From positions 1 to 11,274 of the forward strand of contig JBEBJY010000072.1 of the NCBI GenBank assembly GCA_040079635.1: a DNA stretch of 11,274 nt. The letters run 5' to 3'. Position numbers and translations under genes: made by a program. Shown here piece after piece: positions 1 to 7,602 of this stretch; the stretch's first letter is position 1, and every line of letters begins with the position of its first letter. A model generated the notes under the pieces. The model saw only the letters and a list, made by a program, of their open reading frames with translations. It did not search any database and had not been told where the DNA came from. This stretch comes from Aalborgiella sp040079635. GTDB taxonomy: Bacteria > Pseudomonadota > Gammaproteobacteria > Burkholderiales > Burkholderiaceae_C.

Positions 1-1
1 T

Positions 2-724
2 GCGACGCAATCGGGGCGACACATCATTGTTACCTCGCCCAGTTTGCAAGGTATTTTTCAGACGGCGTATCCTGGGTGTCAAAACCCAATTTCAATCATT
101 ACACCGGGTGTGACGAAGGCCATGCTGACGGCAGACAAGACCGCGGCAAAGCAAGTCTTTGGTTTATCTGCTGACGCTTTTGCCATCGCTTTTGTGGGGA
201 ATCGGTACGATATCAAAGGTTTGCCAGCACTTTTATCGGCTATAAAAGCACTTCCTGCGCTTGTAAACCTACTGGTGGTGGGAAATGCTGAAGAAGTGGG
301 CTTCTACCAAACGCAAGCTGAAAAACTCGGGATTTCTCAACGGGTAAAGTTTTTAGGTGCAGTAAACGGCGTAGAAAAAGTTTACCAAGCGGCGGATTGC
401 TTGGCGCATCCCACGCTGGAAGACACGTTTGCGATGGTGGTTTTAGAGGCGATGTCTTACGGCTTACCCGTCGTAGTGAGCCGCGAGAAGTATTGCGGCA
501 TTGCGGGCTTGTTAACCAATGGGGTAAATGCTTTGATTTTGGATGAGCCTAAAGATATTGCTGTGTTAACGCAAATGTTACAGCGTATTGTGGACAGCGC
601 TGAATTGCGGGAAAAACTAGGTGCTGAGGCATTGAAATTTGCTGATGGCTATGCTTGGTCGCAGATTGCGCAAGAGCAAGAGTTTGTCTATTCCGAAGTT
701 GTTAAAAAAATGATTTTTATGTGA
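2..724 (+). CDS. GT4-family glycosyltransferase, C-terminal part (5' end outside window)
   Basis: This is the C-terminal, nucleotide-sugar-binding half of a family-4 (GT-B fold) glycosyltransferase. The reading frame is open from base 2 with no stop, so the gene begins to the left; the TTG at 44 and ATG at 122 are internal codons. Visible features are the linker Val-Gly-Asn-Arg-Tyr-Asp-x-Lys-Gly-Leu, the strand LLVVGNAEEVGFY, the stretch LGISQRVKFLGAV and the block HPTLEDTFAMVVLEAM followed by GLPVV. In the last block an Asp-x7-Glu pair stands where many GT4 enzymes have the Glu-x7-Glu pair; WaaG-like LPS enzymes often have Asp there too. Together with the neighbouring msbA, waaL and waaE, this suggests a cytoplasmic-face LPS core or surface-polysaccharide transferase. 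Donor and acceptor cannot be read from the sequence. It converges on msbA. Confidence 0.85.
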   Translation, partial: ATQSGRHIIVTSPSLQGIFQTAYPGCQNPISIITPGVTKAMLTADKTAAKQVFGLSADAFAIAFVGNRYDIKGLPALLSAIKALPALVNLLVVGNAEEVGFYQTQAEKLGISQRVKFLGAVNGVEKVYQAADCLAHPTLEDTFAMVVLEAMSYGLPVVVSREKYCGIAGLLTNGVNALILDEPKDIAVLTQMLQRIVDSAELREKLGAEALKFADGYAWSQIAQEQEFVYSEVVKKMIFM

Positions 725-731
725 CAAAATA

Positions 732-780
732 TGCCTCTAGCCGGCGTATTTGTTGCATTAATAGCTATAAAATATATAGC
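732..780 (-). repeat. Dispersed 49-bp intergenic repeat, copy A (inverted)
   Basis: The minus strand here aligns without gaps to copies at 8659-8707 (39 of 49 identical, counted by hand) and 9403-9451 (40 of 49). Its right-hand part is identical to copy B over 23 nt, from 751 down to 729. The element ends in CTAGAGGCA and contains the inverted repeat GCTATA-AAATA-TATAGC (764-780). It fills most of the gap between the convergent GT4 and msbA genes. I recall similar short repeats ending in CTAGAGGC from Comamonadaceae intergenic regions but cannot give a family name. Confidence 0.8.
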
Positions 781-805
781 AAAAATGCGTATTGAATTAT
801 AAATT

Positions 806-2575
806 TCAGGTTGAGTGTAAGCCTAAGCGATACAGCTTCGCATAAAACCCATTGTCTGCCAGCAGCTTAGTATGTGAGCCAATTTCAATGATTTTGCCAG
901 CCTCCATCACCACGATGCGGTCTGCATGTTCAACCGTAGATAAGCGGTGCGCAATCACCAAAGTCGTGCGGTTTTTCATCAGCACTTGCAGGGCTTCTTG
1001 AACGGCGCGTTCGGATTCTGCGTCAAGCGCTGAGGTTGCTTCATCTAAAATTAATATAGGGGCGTCTTTGTACAAAGCTCTGGCAATGGCTAGGCGCTGA
1101 CGTTGTCCACCAGAGAGTTGCACCGCGTTGTGCCCAACCGTGGTGTCTATGCCCTGTGGCAAGTCGGCTATGAAGCTGCCTAAACGTGCGGCTTCTAGGC
1201 ATTGCAGTACTTTGTCTCGGTCTACCGTGGCCTCGTTAACGCCCAGCGCGACATTGTTTGCAATGCTGTCGTTTAGCATAACGACATGCTGGCTGACCAA
1301 TGAGAATTGGTTGCGCAGTGCCGTCAAATCCCAATCTTTTAATGGTTGGTTGTCTAAGCTGATATTGCCTGAGTACGGTTCTAAAAACCGAGGTAATAAA
1401 TTAACTAAGGTGGTTTTACCTGAGCCCGATGAGCCTACCAAGGCAATGGTTTCACCGTGATCTATGGTTAATGACAGGTTTTCAACCGCGAAACCTGCGC
1501 CTTCCTTGTATTTCACGCTGGTGTCCAAAAACTCAATATGCCCATCAGCACGCGCTTTGCTGAACGTGCCGGAGTGTTCGCTGTCTGAGAGATCCAGCAG
1601 ATCAAACCCACGCTCTAAAGACGCCAAGCCACGGGTGATGGGGTTGGCTATTTCAGACAAATGCTTGATGGGTGCGACCAACAAGAGCATGGCGGTGACG
1701 AAGGCGGTGAACTCGCCGACACTGGTGCCGCCATCTGCGCTTTGCAAAAGTGCTACAGAAATAATAGCTGATAGGGCAATGGCAGCAATCATTTGCGTCA
1801 ATGGCTTCATGGCTGCAGAGGCTGCGGTCGTCTTCATAGACAAACGGCGTAGCGTGTTGCTGATGTGCATAAAACGGTCTGCTTGCGCGGGTTGGGCGGC
1901 GTGCAGGCGAATGTCGCGGTGCGCCAAAACGTTTTCTTCAACCACATAAGCCAAGTCGTCGGTTGCTTTTTGGCTGGCTTTGGACAAACCGTAGAGCTTT
2001 TTCGACAACTTCACCATGATGTAGGCGACGGCTGGTAGCATGATGGCAACAATGGTTGTCAATTGCCAGTTGAGGTAAAGCAGGTAGCCGACCAGCGCGA
2101 TCATGGTGACCGTATCGCGCACCAAAGCCATCAAGGAGTTGACGAGCAGGGTTGAGCCGTTGTTGACCTCGTAAACGACTGTGTTGGCCAGCTCACTGGA
2201 GGTTTGGTCTGCAAATAGGCCGAATTTGGCGTCTAAAACCTTGCTAAACATGGCTTGGCGCAGCTTCATCAAGCCTTTGGAGGTGACTTTGGTGACAGCC
2301 AATTCAGCCACAAAGCCCGCAATCCCGCGAACGCCAAACAGGGCGATGAGCGTGACGGGGATAATCCAAACCTGCAGGCTGCCTTTGGTGAATCCTCGAT
2401 CAAGCAGAGGTTTTAACGCAGCAGGAATCATGGGCTCGGTACACGCGGCTATGGCAACTGCGAAAAATGCGGTGATCCATGCGCTTTTAGGTTGTCCAAA
2501 GTAGGGCAGTAATCGCGCAAAACGCTGGCGTAAAGATTTATTCGCTGAAACTGAAGATGTGTTTAAATTTGTCAC
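806..2575 (-). CDS. msbA: Lipid A/core ABC exporter MsbA
   Basis: An ABC half-transporter of 589 aa, about the usual MsbA length, with an N-terminal membrane domain (residues ~30-310, about six helices) fused to an ATPase domain. As a homodimer in the inner membrane, MsbA flips lipid A-core to the periplasmic leaflet. The ATPase domain has Walker A GSSGSGKTT (381-389), Q-loop Gln429, signature LSGGQRQR (487-494), Walker B ILILDE (507-512), D-loop SALD (515-518) and switch His543. The start is GTG at 2575; upstream in-frame codons contain no ATG and there is no clear Shine-Dalgarno sequence. Only 54 bp separate it from the divergent waaL, which fits a shared control region for LPS assembly. 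Generic lipid exporters of the same subfamily have the same motifs, but the O-antigen ligase neighbour favours MsbA. Confidence 0.92.
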   Translation of the reverse strand: MTNLNTSSVSANKSLRQRFARLLPYFGQPKSAWITAFFAVAIAACTEPMIPAALKPLLDRGFTKGSLQVWIIPVTLIALFGVRGIAGFVAELAVTKVTSKGLMKLRQAMFSKVLDAKFGLFADQTSSELANTVVYEVNNGSTLLVNSLMALVRDTVTMIALVGYLLYLNWQLTTIVAIMLPAVAYIMVKLSKKLYGLSKASQKATDDLAYVVEENVLAHRDIRLHAAQPAQADRFMHISNTLRRLSMKTTAASAAMKPLTQMIAAIALSAIISVALLQSADGGTSVGEFTAFVTAMLLLVAPIKHLSEIANPITRGLASLERGFDLLDLSDSEHSGTFSKARADGHIEFLDTSVKYKEGAGFAVENLSLTIDHGETIALVGSSGSGKTTLVNLLPRFLEPYSGNISLDNQPLKDWDLTALRNQFSLVSQHVVMLNDSIANNVALGVNEATVDRDKVLQCLEAARLGSFIADLPQGIDTTVGHNAVQLSGGQRQRLAIARALYKDAPILILDEATSALDAESERAVQEALQVLMKNRTTLVIAHRLSTVEHADRIVVMEAGKIIEIGSHTKLLADNGFYAKLYRLGLHST

Positions 2576-2629
2576 TGGCGCGGGTGCTGTGTAGGCAAAA
2601 GAGGCATAAAGTGCCTGTATTATCGCTGC
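2576..2629. promoter_or_regulatory. Divergent msbA/waaL control region
   Basis: These 54 bp separate the two divergent start codons and must hold both start signals unless transcription begins inside a gene. On the plus strand TATTAT (2618-2623) resembles a -10 box, with no recognisable -35 hexamer at 16-18 nt and no Shine-Dalgarno before the waaL ATG at 2630. On the minus strand no convincing box is visible. The regulatory role is inferred from position. Confidence 0.4.
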
Positions 2630-3952
2630 ATGACAGAACGCGTGCCCTCATTAGTCACCTCAATAGCCTCATCGATAGCCACATCAAAAAACTTAGCTAG
2701 AAATTTAGGCTTTCTAGGTTGGGCTAGAGTTTTTGGCATTGCGGCATTGGTGGGCACCATGTTGTCGCTGCCGTTGACGAATACTTTTGTCGCCTTGGCG
2801 CTGCTTTTTTGGATATTTGCCGGGTGCAAACCGGGTCAAAACTGGCAGACGGATTTGAAAAATCCAGCAGTATCGGGTGCTTTGCTGCTTTTGGGTTGGA
2901 TGCTGCTGAGTTTGCTGTGGTCACATGCGTCGCTGCAGCAAACGTTTACAGGCATTTGGAAATACCGAAAACTGGTTTATGTGCCTTTGATGGTGTTTTT
3001 GTTTGCAGACGCTAAATGGCGTGATGCGGCTATCAAAGCTTGGCTGGGCGCGGCCATTGTGCTGATGTTGTACGCACTGATTCACATCTTGCCTGACCCG
3101 ATAGGCGATGGTCACATGGGCGTGCACCCAGCGTTGCCGCTATCCACATATTCTTATATCACGCTGGGTTTTGTGTTGATTCCGGCGTTGACGGTAGGGC
3201 TGGCTTGGATGATGCGGGGCAGAGCGTGGATCGATAAAAGCTTGGGCGCGTTGGTTGCGCTTTTAACGGTGGCTTTTGTGGTGCTGGCGCAGCAAGGTCG
3301 GACAACGTATGTCACACTGACAGCGCTGCTGATTTTCTTTATTTTGACGCAGCTGAAAAGTACTAAAAAATGGCTGGCAATGGCGGTTTTGCTGGTAGCA
3401 GCAATCAGTGTGGGCATGTTCAGTAGCACCGTACAAAAGCGACTGTCTGAGGTTATGGTCGATTCACAAACAGTACTTAAGACAGACACGATTGCTTCGT
3501 CTGGATTGCGCTTAGGCTTTTGGCGAACAACTTTGGATATTGCCAAACACAACCCGATTTTGGGTACTGGCATGGGAACCTGGGCTGATGAATATCGCAA
3601 ATACGTGGTCAGCACGCCTAATACACCGAAAATTGCGGCATCTGGTGGCAATCCGCATCAAGAATATTTGTTGATGGCGTCACAACTCGGTTTTGTGGGT
3701 TTGGCGTTGTTTTTGGTATGGCTTGGACGTTGTTTTGTTGGAAGCAGGCATTTGAAAAACCATGAACGTATTGCTGTGCAATCTTTACTGGTCGCCTTTA
3801 CTGTGGGATGTTTTTTTAACTCAACTTTGTTTGACAGCGCGACTGGACATTTCTTTTGCATCGGGTTGGGTATTTTGTTTGCGGGATATAGGTCCGCGTC
3901 TACATCTGCAGAATCTGTGGAATCTGCTGAAACAAAAGCAATTTATCATTAG
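2630..3952 (+). CDS. waaL: O-antigen ligase family protein (WaaL-like, Wzy_C domain)
   Basis: A polytopic inner-membrane protein of 440 aa with about ten or more hydrophobic segments. WaaL-type ligases move undecaprenyl-linked O-polysaccharide onto lipid A-core on the periplasmic side. The family motif H[NSQ]-x9-G-xx-[GTY] is present: His343-Gln344, then Gly354 and Gly357, following the large periplasmic loop. Conserved arginines are seen in QQGRTTYV (Arg224) and GLRLGFWRTT (Arg294), and the stretch NPILGTGMGTW (308-318) is typical of the Wzy_C domain. The ATG at 2630 lacks a Shine-Dalgarno sequence; GTG at 2642 is a possible alternative start, and the hydrophobic part only begins near residue 33. 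It lies 2 nt before waaE. WaaL, Wzy polymerases and protein O-ligases share this fold; the adjacent msbA and waaE favour a ligase acting on LPS. Confidence 0.82.
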   Translation: MTERVPSLVTSIASSIATSKNLARNLGFLGWARVFGIAALVGTMLSLPLTNTFVALALLFWIFAGCKPGQNWQTDLKNPAVSGALLLLGWMLLSLLWSHASLQQTFTGIWKYRKLVYVPLMVFLFADAKWRDAAIKAWLGAAIVLMLYALIHILPDPIGDGHMGVHPALPLSTYSYITLGFVLIPALTVGLAWMMRGRAWIDKSLGALVALLTVAFVVLAQQGRTTYVTLTALLIFFILTQLKSTKKWLAMAVLLVAAISVGMFSSTVQKRLSEVMVDSQTVLKTDTIASSGLRLGFWRTTLDIAKHNPILGTGMGTWADEYRKYVVSTPNTPKIAASGGNPHQEYLLMASQLGFVGLALFLVWLGRCFVGSRHLKNHERIAVQSLLVAFTVGCFFNSTLFDSATGHFFCIGLGILFAGYRSASTSAESVESAETKAIYH

Positions 3953-3954
3953 CT

Positions 3955-4779
3955 ATGCATAAAAATACGACTTTATCGGTCATTTTGATCGCCAATAACG
4001 AAGCGAACAACATTTTGGATTGCTTGGCCAGCGTGAGCTTTGCCGACCAAATTGTGGTGGTCGACAGCGGCAGCACAGACAACACGGTTGAGTTGGCGCG
4101 TTCAGCCGGTGCGCAAGTGATCCAAACGGCCGATTGGCCTGGTTTTGGTGCGCAAAAAAACCGTGCACTTGATTTGGCGACGTGTGATTGGGTGTTTTCA
4201 ATCGATGCGGACGAACGCGTAACGCCTGAATTGGCGCAGCAGCTCAAGGATGCTATTAAATTAGGAATGGACGCTGGCATCCAAGTTGACATCAAAAATG
4301 ATAGCAAAAGTAACAAGAATATCAGCCAACATGATGCATATGAAGTACCTCGTTTGACGCAATTTTGCGGCCAATGGATTCGCCACTGCGGCTGGACGCC
4401 TGACCACGTGCTGCGTTTGTTCAAGCGTGGCAGTGCAAGGTTTAGTAACGATTTGGTACATGAGCGATTGGTTCAATCTAAGGGAACTTGTGGCAAACTA
4501 ACAACTCCTATGTTGCATTACAGCTATCCCACGCCTGCAAGCTATTGGCGCAAACTTGACCAATACAGCCAAGCGTGGGCCAAGCAGCGGCATTTGGAAG
4601 GGAAAAAGACCAGCATGTTGCGGGCTGCAATGTCCGGTGTGGTGGCGTTTGTAAGGACTTATTTTTTTAGATTAGGATTTTTAGATGGTGCTTTGGGCTT
4701 TGCTGTGTGCACCATGCAGGCGCAGTCTGCGTTTGGTAAATACTTCACTTTGTATTGTTTAAATTTAAAAAATAAATGA
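3955..4779 (+). CDS. waaE: GT2 LPS core glycosyltransferase, WaaE/KdtX-like
   Basis: A GT-A fold family-2 glycosyltransferase of 274 aa. WaaE enzymes add a glucose in beta-1,4 linkage to heptose I of the LPS inner core, at the cytoplasmic membrane face. The N-terminus has SVILIANNEANNI (8-20), VVVDSGSTDNT (34-44), the WPGFGAQKN block (61-69) and the metal-binding Asp84-Ala-Asp86 in SIDADERVTPEL. Later come HCGWTPDHVLRLF (144-156), NDLVHERL (165-172) and LHYSYPTPASYWRK, all typical of this subfamily. The C-terminus (226-260) is hydrophobic and probably membrane-associated. Residues ~103-126 form a hydrophilic Asp/Lys/Asn/Ser-rich stretch longer than I expect in relatives. The ATG is 2 nt after the waaL stop, and its TGA overlaps the tolB ATG, so translation is probably coupled on both sides. 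The exact sugar is inferred. Confidence 0.82.
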   Translation: MHKNTTLSVILIANNEANNILDCLASVSFADQIVVVDSGSTDNTVELARSAGAQVIQTADWPGFGAQKNRALDLATCDWVFSIDADERVTPELAQQLKDAIKLGMDAGIQVDIKNDSKSNKNISQHDAYEVPRLTQFCGQWIRHCGWTPDHVLRLFKRGSARFSNDLVHERLVQSKGTCGKLTTPMLHYSYPTPASYWRKLDQYSQAWAKQRHLEGKKTSMLRAAMSGVVAFVRTYFFRLGFLDGALGFAVCTMQAQSAFGKYFTLYCLNLKNK

Positions 4780-6083
4780 CGACTTATCCCACTTACATGC
4801 GGTTTAAATTTTTTGCTAAATTTCCTAGCTGTTTCGTTTTTTTACTGGCTTTGTTGTCTTTGTCGTCGGCAAATGCTCAATTTCGGGTTGATGTCTCTGG
4901 TGTAGGTTTAACGCAAGTTCCGATTTCGATCACCACTTTCAAAGGTGAGGCTGTCAGTGCTCAAAAAATCAGCGCTATCGTTGCGGCTGATTTAGAGCGC
5001 AGTGGTCAATTTCGACATATTGATGCTGGCGCAGTCGCCTTAGACGAAAACACCCAGCCGGATATGTCTGCGTTTCGTCAAAAAGCTGTGGATGCCATGG
5101 CCGCCGGCAGTGTGACGCGCTTGGCTGATGGTCGCTTTGATGTGCGATTCCGTTTGTGGGATGTCGTCAAAGGATCGAACTTAGGTGGTGCAAGCCATGT
5201 GGTAACAGCGCCCAATTTGCGGTTGGCAGCACATAAAGTGTCTGACTATATTTACGAAAAACTCACAGGTGAAAAAGGCATTTTTTCTACAAAAATTGCT
5301 TACATCACTAAATCGGGTACACGCCACACACTTTGGGTGGCTGATGCGGATGGAGAGAACGCAATTACTGCGTTGGCCAGCGGTGAGCCTATTATTTCGC
5401 CTTCATGGTCACCAAATGGCTCACAGCTTGCCTATGTGTCTTTTGAGTCTCGGAAGCCTGAAATTTGGGTGCACGAAGTAGCCTCCGGCAAGCGCCGTTT
5501 ACTGGCTAGTTTCAAGGGTTCTAACAGCGCGCCAAGCTGGTCGCCAGATGGTCGTACATTGGCAGTTACTTTGACGCGAGATGGTAATGCTCAAGTTTAT
5601 GCATTGAGTACATCAGGTGGCGAACCTACACGGTTGTCGCGCTCTGAGGGCATTGAAACAGAGGCAACTTATTCGGCGGATGGCAAAAGCATTTATTTTG
5701 TGAGCGACCGTGGCGGCGCACCCCAAATTTACAAAATGAGCGCATCTGGCGGCAGTTCAACACGCGTGACTTTTTCCGGAAATTACAACATTTCTCCCAC
5801 TTTGAGTCCTGATGGCAAGTGGCTAGCTTACATTTCACGTGCGGGTGGGGGTTATAAATTGTTCGCCATGGATTTAGCTACTGGTGCAGCCAGTGCCATC
5901 ACAGACACCAATGCAGATGAAAAACCTAGTTTTGCAGCCAATAGTAAATTAATTGTGTATGCAACAAAATTTCAAGGCAGAGAAGCATTGATGACAACCA
6001 CCGTGGATGGGCGTGTTAAAGCAAAATTAGGCGGTGTGGGCGGCGATATTCGAGAGCCAGCATGGGCACCGATGAGTAATTGA
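4776..6083 (+). CDS. tolB: Tol-Pal system periplasmic beta-propeller protein TolB
   Basis: TolB is the periplasmic partner that binds Pal and links it to TolA during outer-membrane constriction. The 435-aa product has a Sec signal peptide (hydrophobic core ~19-32, probable cleavage after Ala-Asn-Ala at 34), an N-terminal TolB_N domain (~35-165) and a C-terminal six-bladed propeller with PD40 repeats. Repeat cores are PSWSPNGSQLAYVS (209-222), PSWSPDGRTLAV (253-264), YSADGKSIYFVSD (299-311), PTLSPDGKWLAYIS (341-354) and a degenerate PSFAANSKLIVYA (384-396). The ATG at 4776 overlaps the waaE TGA as ATGA; ATG at 4797 (residue 8) gives a more typical signal peptide and may be the true start. Neither has a good Shine-Dalgarno. 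Unlike the usual order tolQ-tolR-tolA-tolB, an LPS transferase gene lies directly upstream. Confidence 0.95.
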   Translation: MTTYPTYMRFKFFAKFPSCFVFLLALLSLSSANAQFRVDVSGVGLTQVPISITTFKGEAVSAQKISAIVAADLERSGQFRHIDAGAVALDENTQPDMSAFRQKAVDAMAAGSVTRLADGRFDVRFRLWDVVKGSNLGGASHVVTAPNLRLAAHKVSDYIYEKLTGEKGIFSTKIAYITKSGTRHTLWVADADGENAITALASGEPIISPSWSPNGSQLAYVSFESRKPEIWVHEVASGKRRLLASFKGSNSAPSWSPDGRTLAVTLTRDGNAQVYALSTSGGEPTRLSRSEGIETEATYSADGKSIYFVSDRGGAPQIYKMSASGGSSTRVTFSGNYNISPTLSPDGKWLAYISRAGGGYKLFAMDLATGAASAITDTNADEKPSFAANSKLIVYATKFQGREALMTTTVDGRVKAKLGGVGGDIREPAWAPMSN

Positions 6084-6092
6084 CGAGTAATA

Positions 6093-6140
6093 GATGGCAA
6101 TTTAGTGATAGAAATAGCAATTTTAGAAATAACAATTTAT
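6093..6140 (+). repeat. Short AT-rich direct repeats in the tolB-pal gap
   Basis: Three imperfect units share the core RCAATTTA: GATGGCAATTTAG (6093-6105), AATAGCAATTTTAG (6113-6126) and AATAACAATTTAT (6128-6140), spaced about 15-20 nt. They occupy most of the 70-bp tolB-pal gap, just before the pal ribosome binding site (GAAAGA, 6143-6148). Function is unknown; simple slippage could have produced them. Confidence 0.45.
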
Positions 6141-6153
6141 TTGAAAGACCAAC

Positions 6154-6720
6154 ATGAAGCAACAAGTTAAATCTTTTTTCTCGGCAGCAACACTCGCTGT
6201 TGTACTTGCAGTTACTTTGGCGGGCTGCTCTAGTGGCGTTAAGTTGGATGTGCCAGTCGAAGACAAAACAGGCATCTCAACCACGGGTAGTGGTTCTGGC
6301 AGTGGTGCTAATAACGGTCAAGGCAACAATGGTGGCGTGACTACAGTTGATTTAGGTAACACCAGTGGTGGCGCAAACGGTGGCCCTGCCAATGTTGGCA
6401 AAATCATTTATTTTGACTTCGACAGCTATTTGGTCAAACCTGAATATGCAAGTGTCATCAACGCGCATGTGCAGTTTCTATCCAGCCGTAAAACGACCAA
6501 AATTTCAGTAGAAGGTCATACCGACGCTTCTGGCGGTCGTGAGTACAACTTGGCTTTAGGTCAAAAACGCGCAGAAGCGGTACGCCGTGCGATGGCACTG
6601 TCTGGACTGAATGAAAGTCAAATTGAAGCGGTGAGTTTTGGTAAAGAAAAACCAGCGGATTTGGCGGGCGATGAAACTGCAGCGGCTAAAAACCGTCGCG
6701 CTGAAATCAGCTACCGCTAG
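6154..6720 (+). CDS. pal: Peptidoglycan-associated lipoprotein Pal
   Basis: Pal is an outer-membrane lipoprotein that grips peptidoglycan and binds TolB. The 188-aa precursor has a lipoprotein signal peptide with lipobox LAGC, so Cys25 is the lipidated residue, and Ser26 at +2 fits Lol sorting to the outer membrane. Residues ~38-82 are a flexible linker unusually rich in Gly, Asn and Ser. The OmpA-like peptidoglycan-binding domain (~84-187) shows IIYFDFDSYLVKPEY (84-98), VEGHTDASGGREYNLALGQKRA (119-140, given in part as GHTD and NLALGQKRA) and the C-terminal KNRRAEISYR (179-188). GAAAGA ends five bases before the ATG and serves as ribosome binding site. It follows tolB by 70 bp and precedes cpoB by 27 bp, the normal order for the right half of a tol-pal operon. 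Confidence 0.96.
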   Translation: MKQQVKSFFSAATLAVVLAVTLAGCSSGVKLDVPVEDKTGISTTGSGSGSGANNGQGNNGGVTTVDLGNTSGGANGGPANVGKIIYFDFDSYLVKPEYASVINAHVQFLSSRKTTKISVEGHTDASGGREYNLALGQKRAEAVRRAMALSGLNESQIEAVSFGKEKPADLAGDETAAAKNRRAEISYR

Positions 6721-6747
6721 GCAAGAAAACAGTAATCCAGGAAGTTC

Positions 6748-7584
6748 ATGAGTTTTTTTTCAAACCTTCACCCAGCAATTCGGTCCATTGCCGCTGCTAG
6801 TTTTTTATTGATGTCGCCAGCCGCGCATGCGGGTATTTTTGATGATGACGAGGCGCGCAAAGCTATTTTGGATTTGCGTCAACAAATCTCCAGCTTAAAT
6901 GCAACGGTCAACAACACTTTAAGTGCTGCACAACAAAGAAGTATTGATGAAATAGCGCAGCTACGCAAAAGCATGCTGGAGCTTCAAAATCAAATTGACA
7001 GGCAAAAAGGTGATATTTCTCAGCTGCGAGGAGACAACGAAGTATTGGCGAGAAACTTGGCAGAGATGCAAATTCGCCAAAAAGATATATTACAAGCTTC
7101 GGAGCAAAAACTTCAAGCGGTAGAGCAACGCTCGCAAGCAGTTGAGCAAAAATTAACCAAGCTCGATCCTGTGAAAATAGTTTTGGATGGCCGTGAGTTT
7201 ATGGCTGACCCAACGGAGAAGCGTGATTTCGATGCCGCTTTTGCGTTGTTCAGGGCTGGTGATTTTGTTAAATCTCAAAAAGCCTTGTTTGATTTTATTC
7301 AACGTTATTCTGGCAGTGGTTATTCGGCGTCAGCTCTGTATTGGCTGGGTAACGCGCAATATTCAAACCGTGATTACAAAGAAGCGATCATTAACTTTCG
7401 TAGCATGATTTCAAAAAATCCAGACCATGTGCGTGCGCCTGAGGCCATGTTATCGGTTGCTAATTGCCAGCTTGAGATGAAAGATGCCAAAAGTGCTAAA
7501 AAAACGCTGGAAGACTTGATGAAAACGTATCCCAAGTCTGAAGCGGCTTTTGCAGGTGTTGAGCGCTTGCGTACCCTCAAATAA
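6748..7584 (+). CDS. cpoB: Cell division coordinator CpoB (YbgF)
   Basis: CpoB (YbgF) is a periplasmic protein that binds TolA and coordinates septal peptidoglycan synthesis with outer-membrane constriction. The 278-aa precursor has a signal peptide ending in Ala-His-Ala at 28, a coiled-coil region (~34-138) for trimerisation, and a C-terminal TPR domain of about three repeats (~161-190, 195-227, 232-264; for example SALYWLGNAQYSNRDYKEAI). The joint DPVKIVLDGREF (140-151) is characteristic of betaproteobacterial YbgF as I recall it. A 21-nt near-repeat (7108-7128 and 7129-7149) encodes consecutive heptads KLQAVEQ and RSQAVEQ. The ribosome binding site CAGGAAG just upstream of the ATG is the clearest in this gene series. 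The stop at 7582-7584 lies 18 nt before the tcdA start. Confidence 0.94.
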   Translation: MSFFSNLHPAIRSIAAASFLLMSPAAHAGIFDDDEARKAILDLRQQISSLNATVNNTLSAAQQRSIDEIAQLRKSMLELQNQIDRQKGDISQLRGDNEVLARNLAEMQIRQKDILQASEQKLQAVEQRSQAVEQKLTKLDPVKIVLDGREFMADPTEKRDFDAAFALFRAGDFVKSQKALFDFIQRYSGSGYSASALYWLGNAQYSNRDYKEAIINFRSMISKNPDHVRAPEAMLSVANCQLEMKDAKSAKKTLEDLMKTYPKSEAAFAGVERLRTLK

Positions 7585-7602
7585 TCTGAATATTCGCGCT
7601 CC

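Noticed and set aside
44..46. TTG at 44 as the start of the first glycosyltransferase
   Set aside because: The frame stays open to base 2 with plausible protein sequence, and only the C-terminal half of the fold is present, so the gene is cut by the window edge.
764..780. GCTATA-AAATA-TATAGC hairpin as a terminator between the convergent GT4 and msbA genes
   Set aside because: The stem is only 6 bp, AT-rich and without a T run; it is part of repeat copy A and better explained that way.
1128..2504. Three plus-strand open frames of 107-161 codons opposite msbA
   Set aside because: They mirror a well-conserved ABC exporter gene on the other strand, have no recognisable domain and no start signals; they are antisense shadows.
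3154..3651. Minus-strand frame of 165 codons inside waaL
   Set aside because: Antisense to a gene with clear O-antigen ligase motifs; low-complexity Ser/Thr/Ala-rich product without a domain.
3900..4424. Minus-strand frame of 174 codons across the waaL/waaE junction
   Set aside because: Lies opposite the WaaE catalytic core (VDSGS, DAD), and its product shows no recognisable family.
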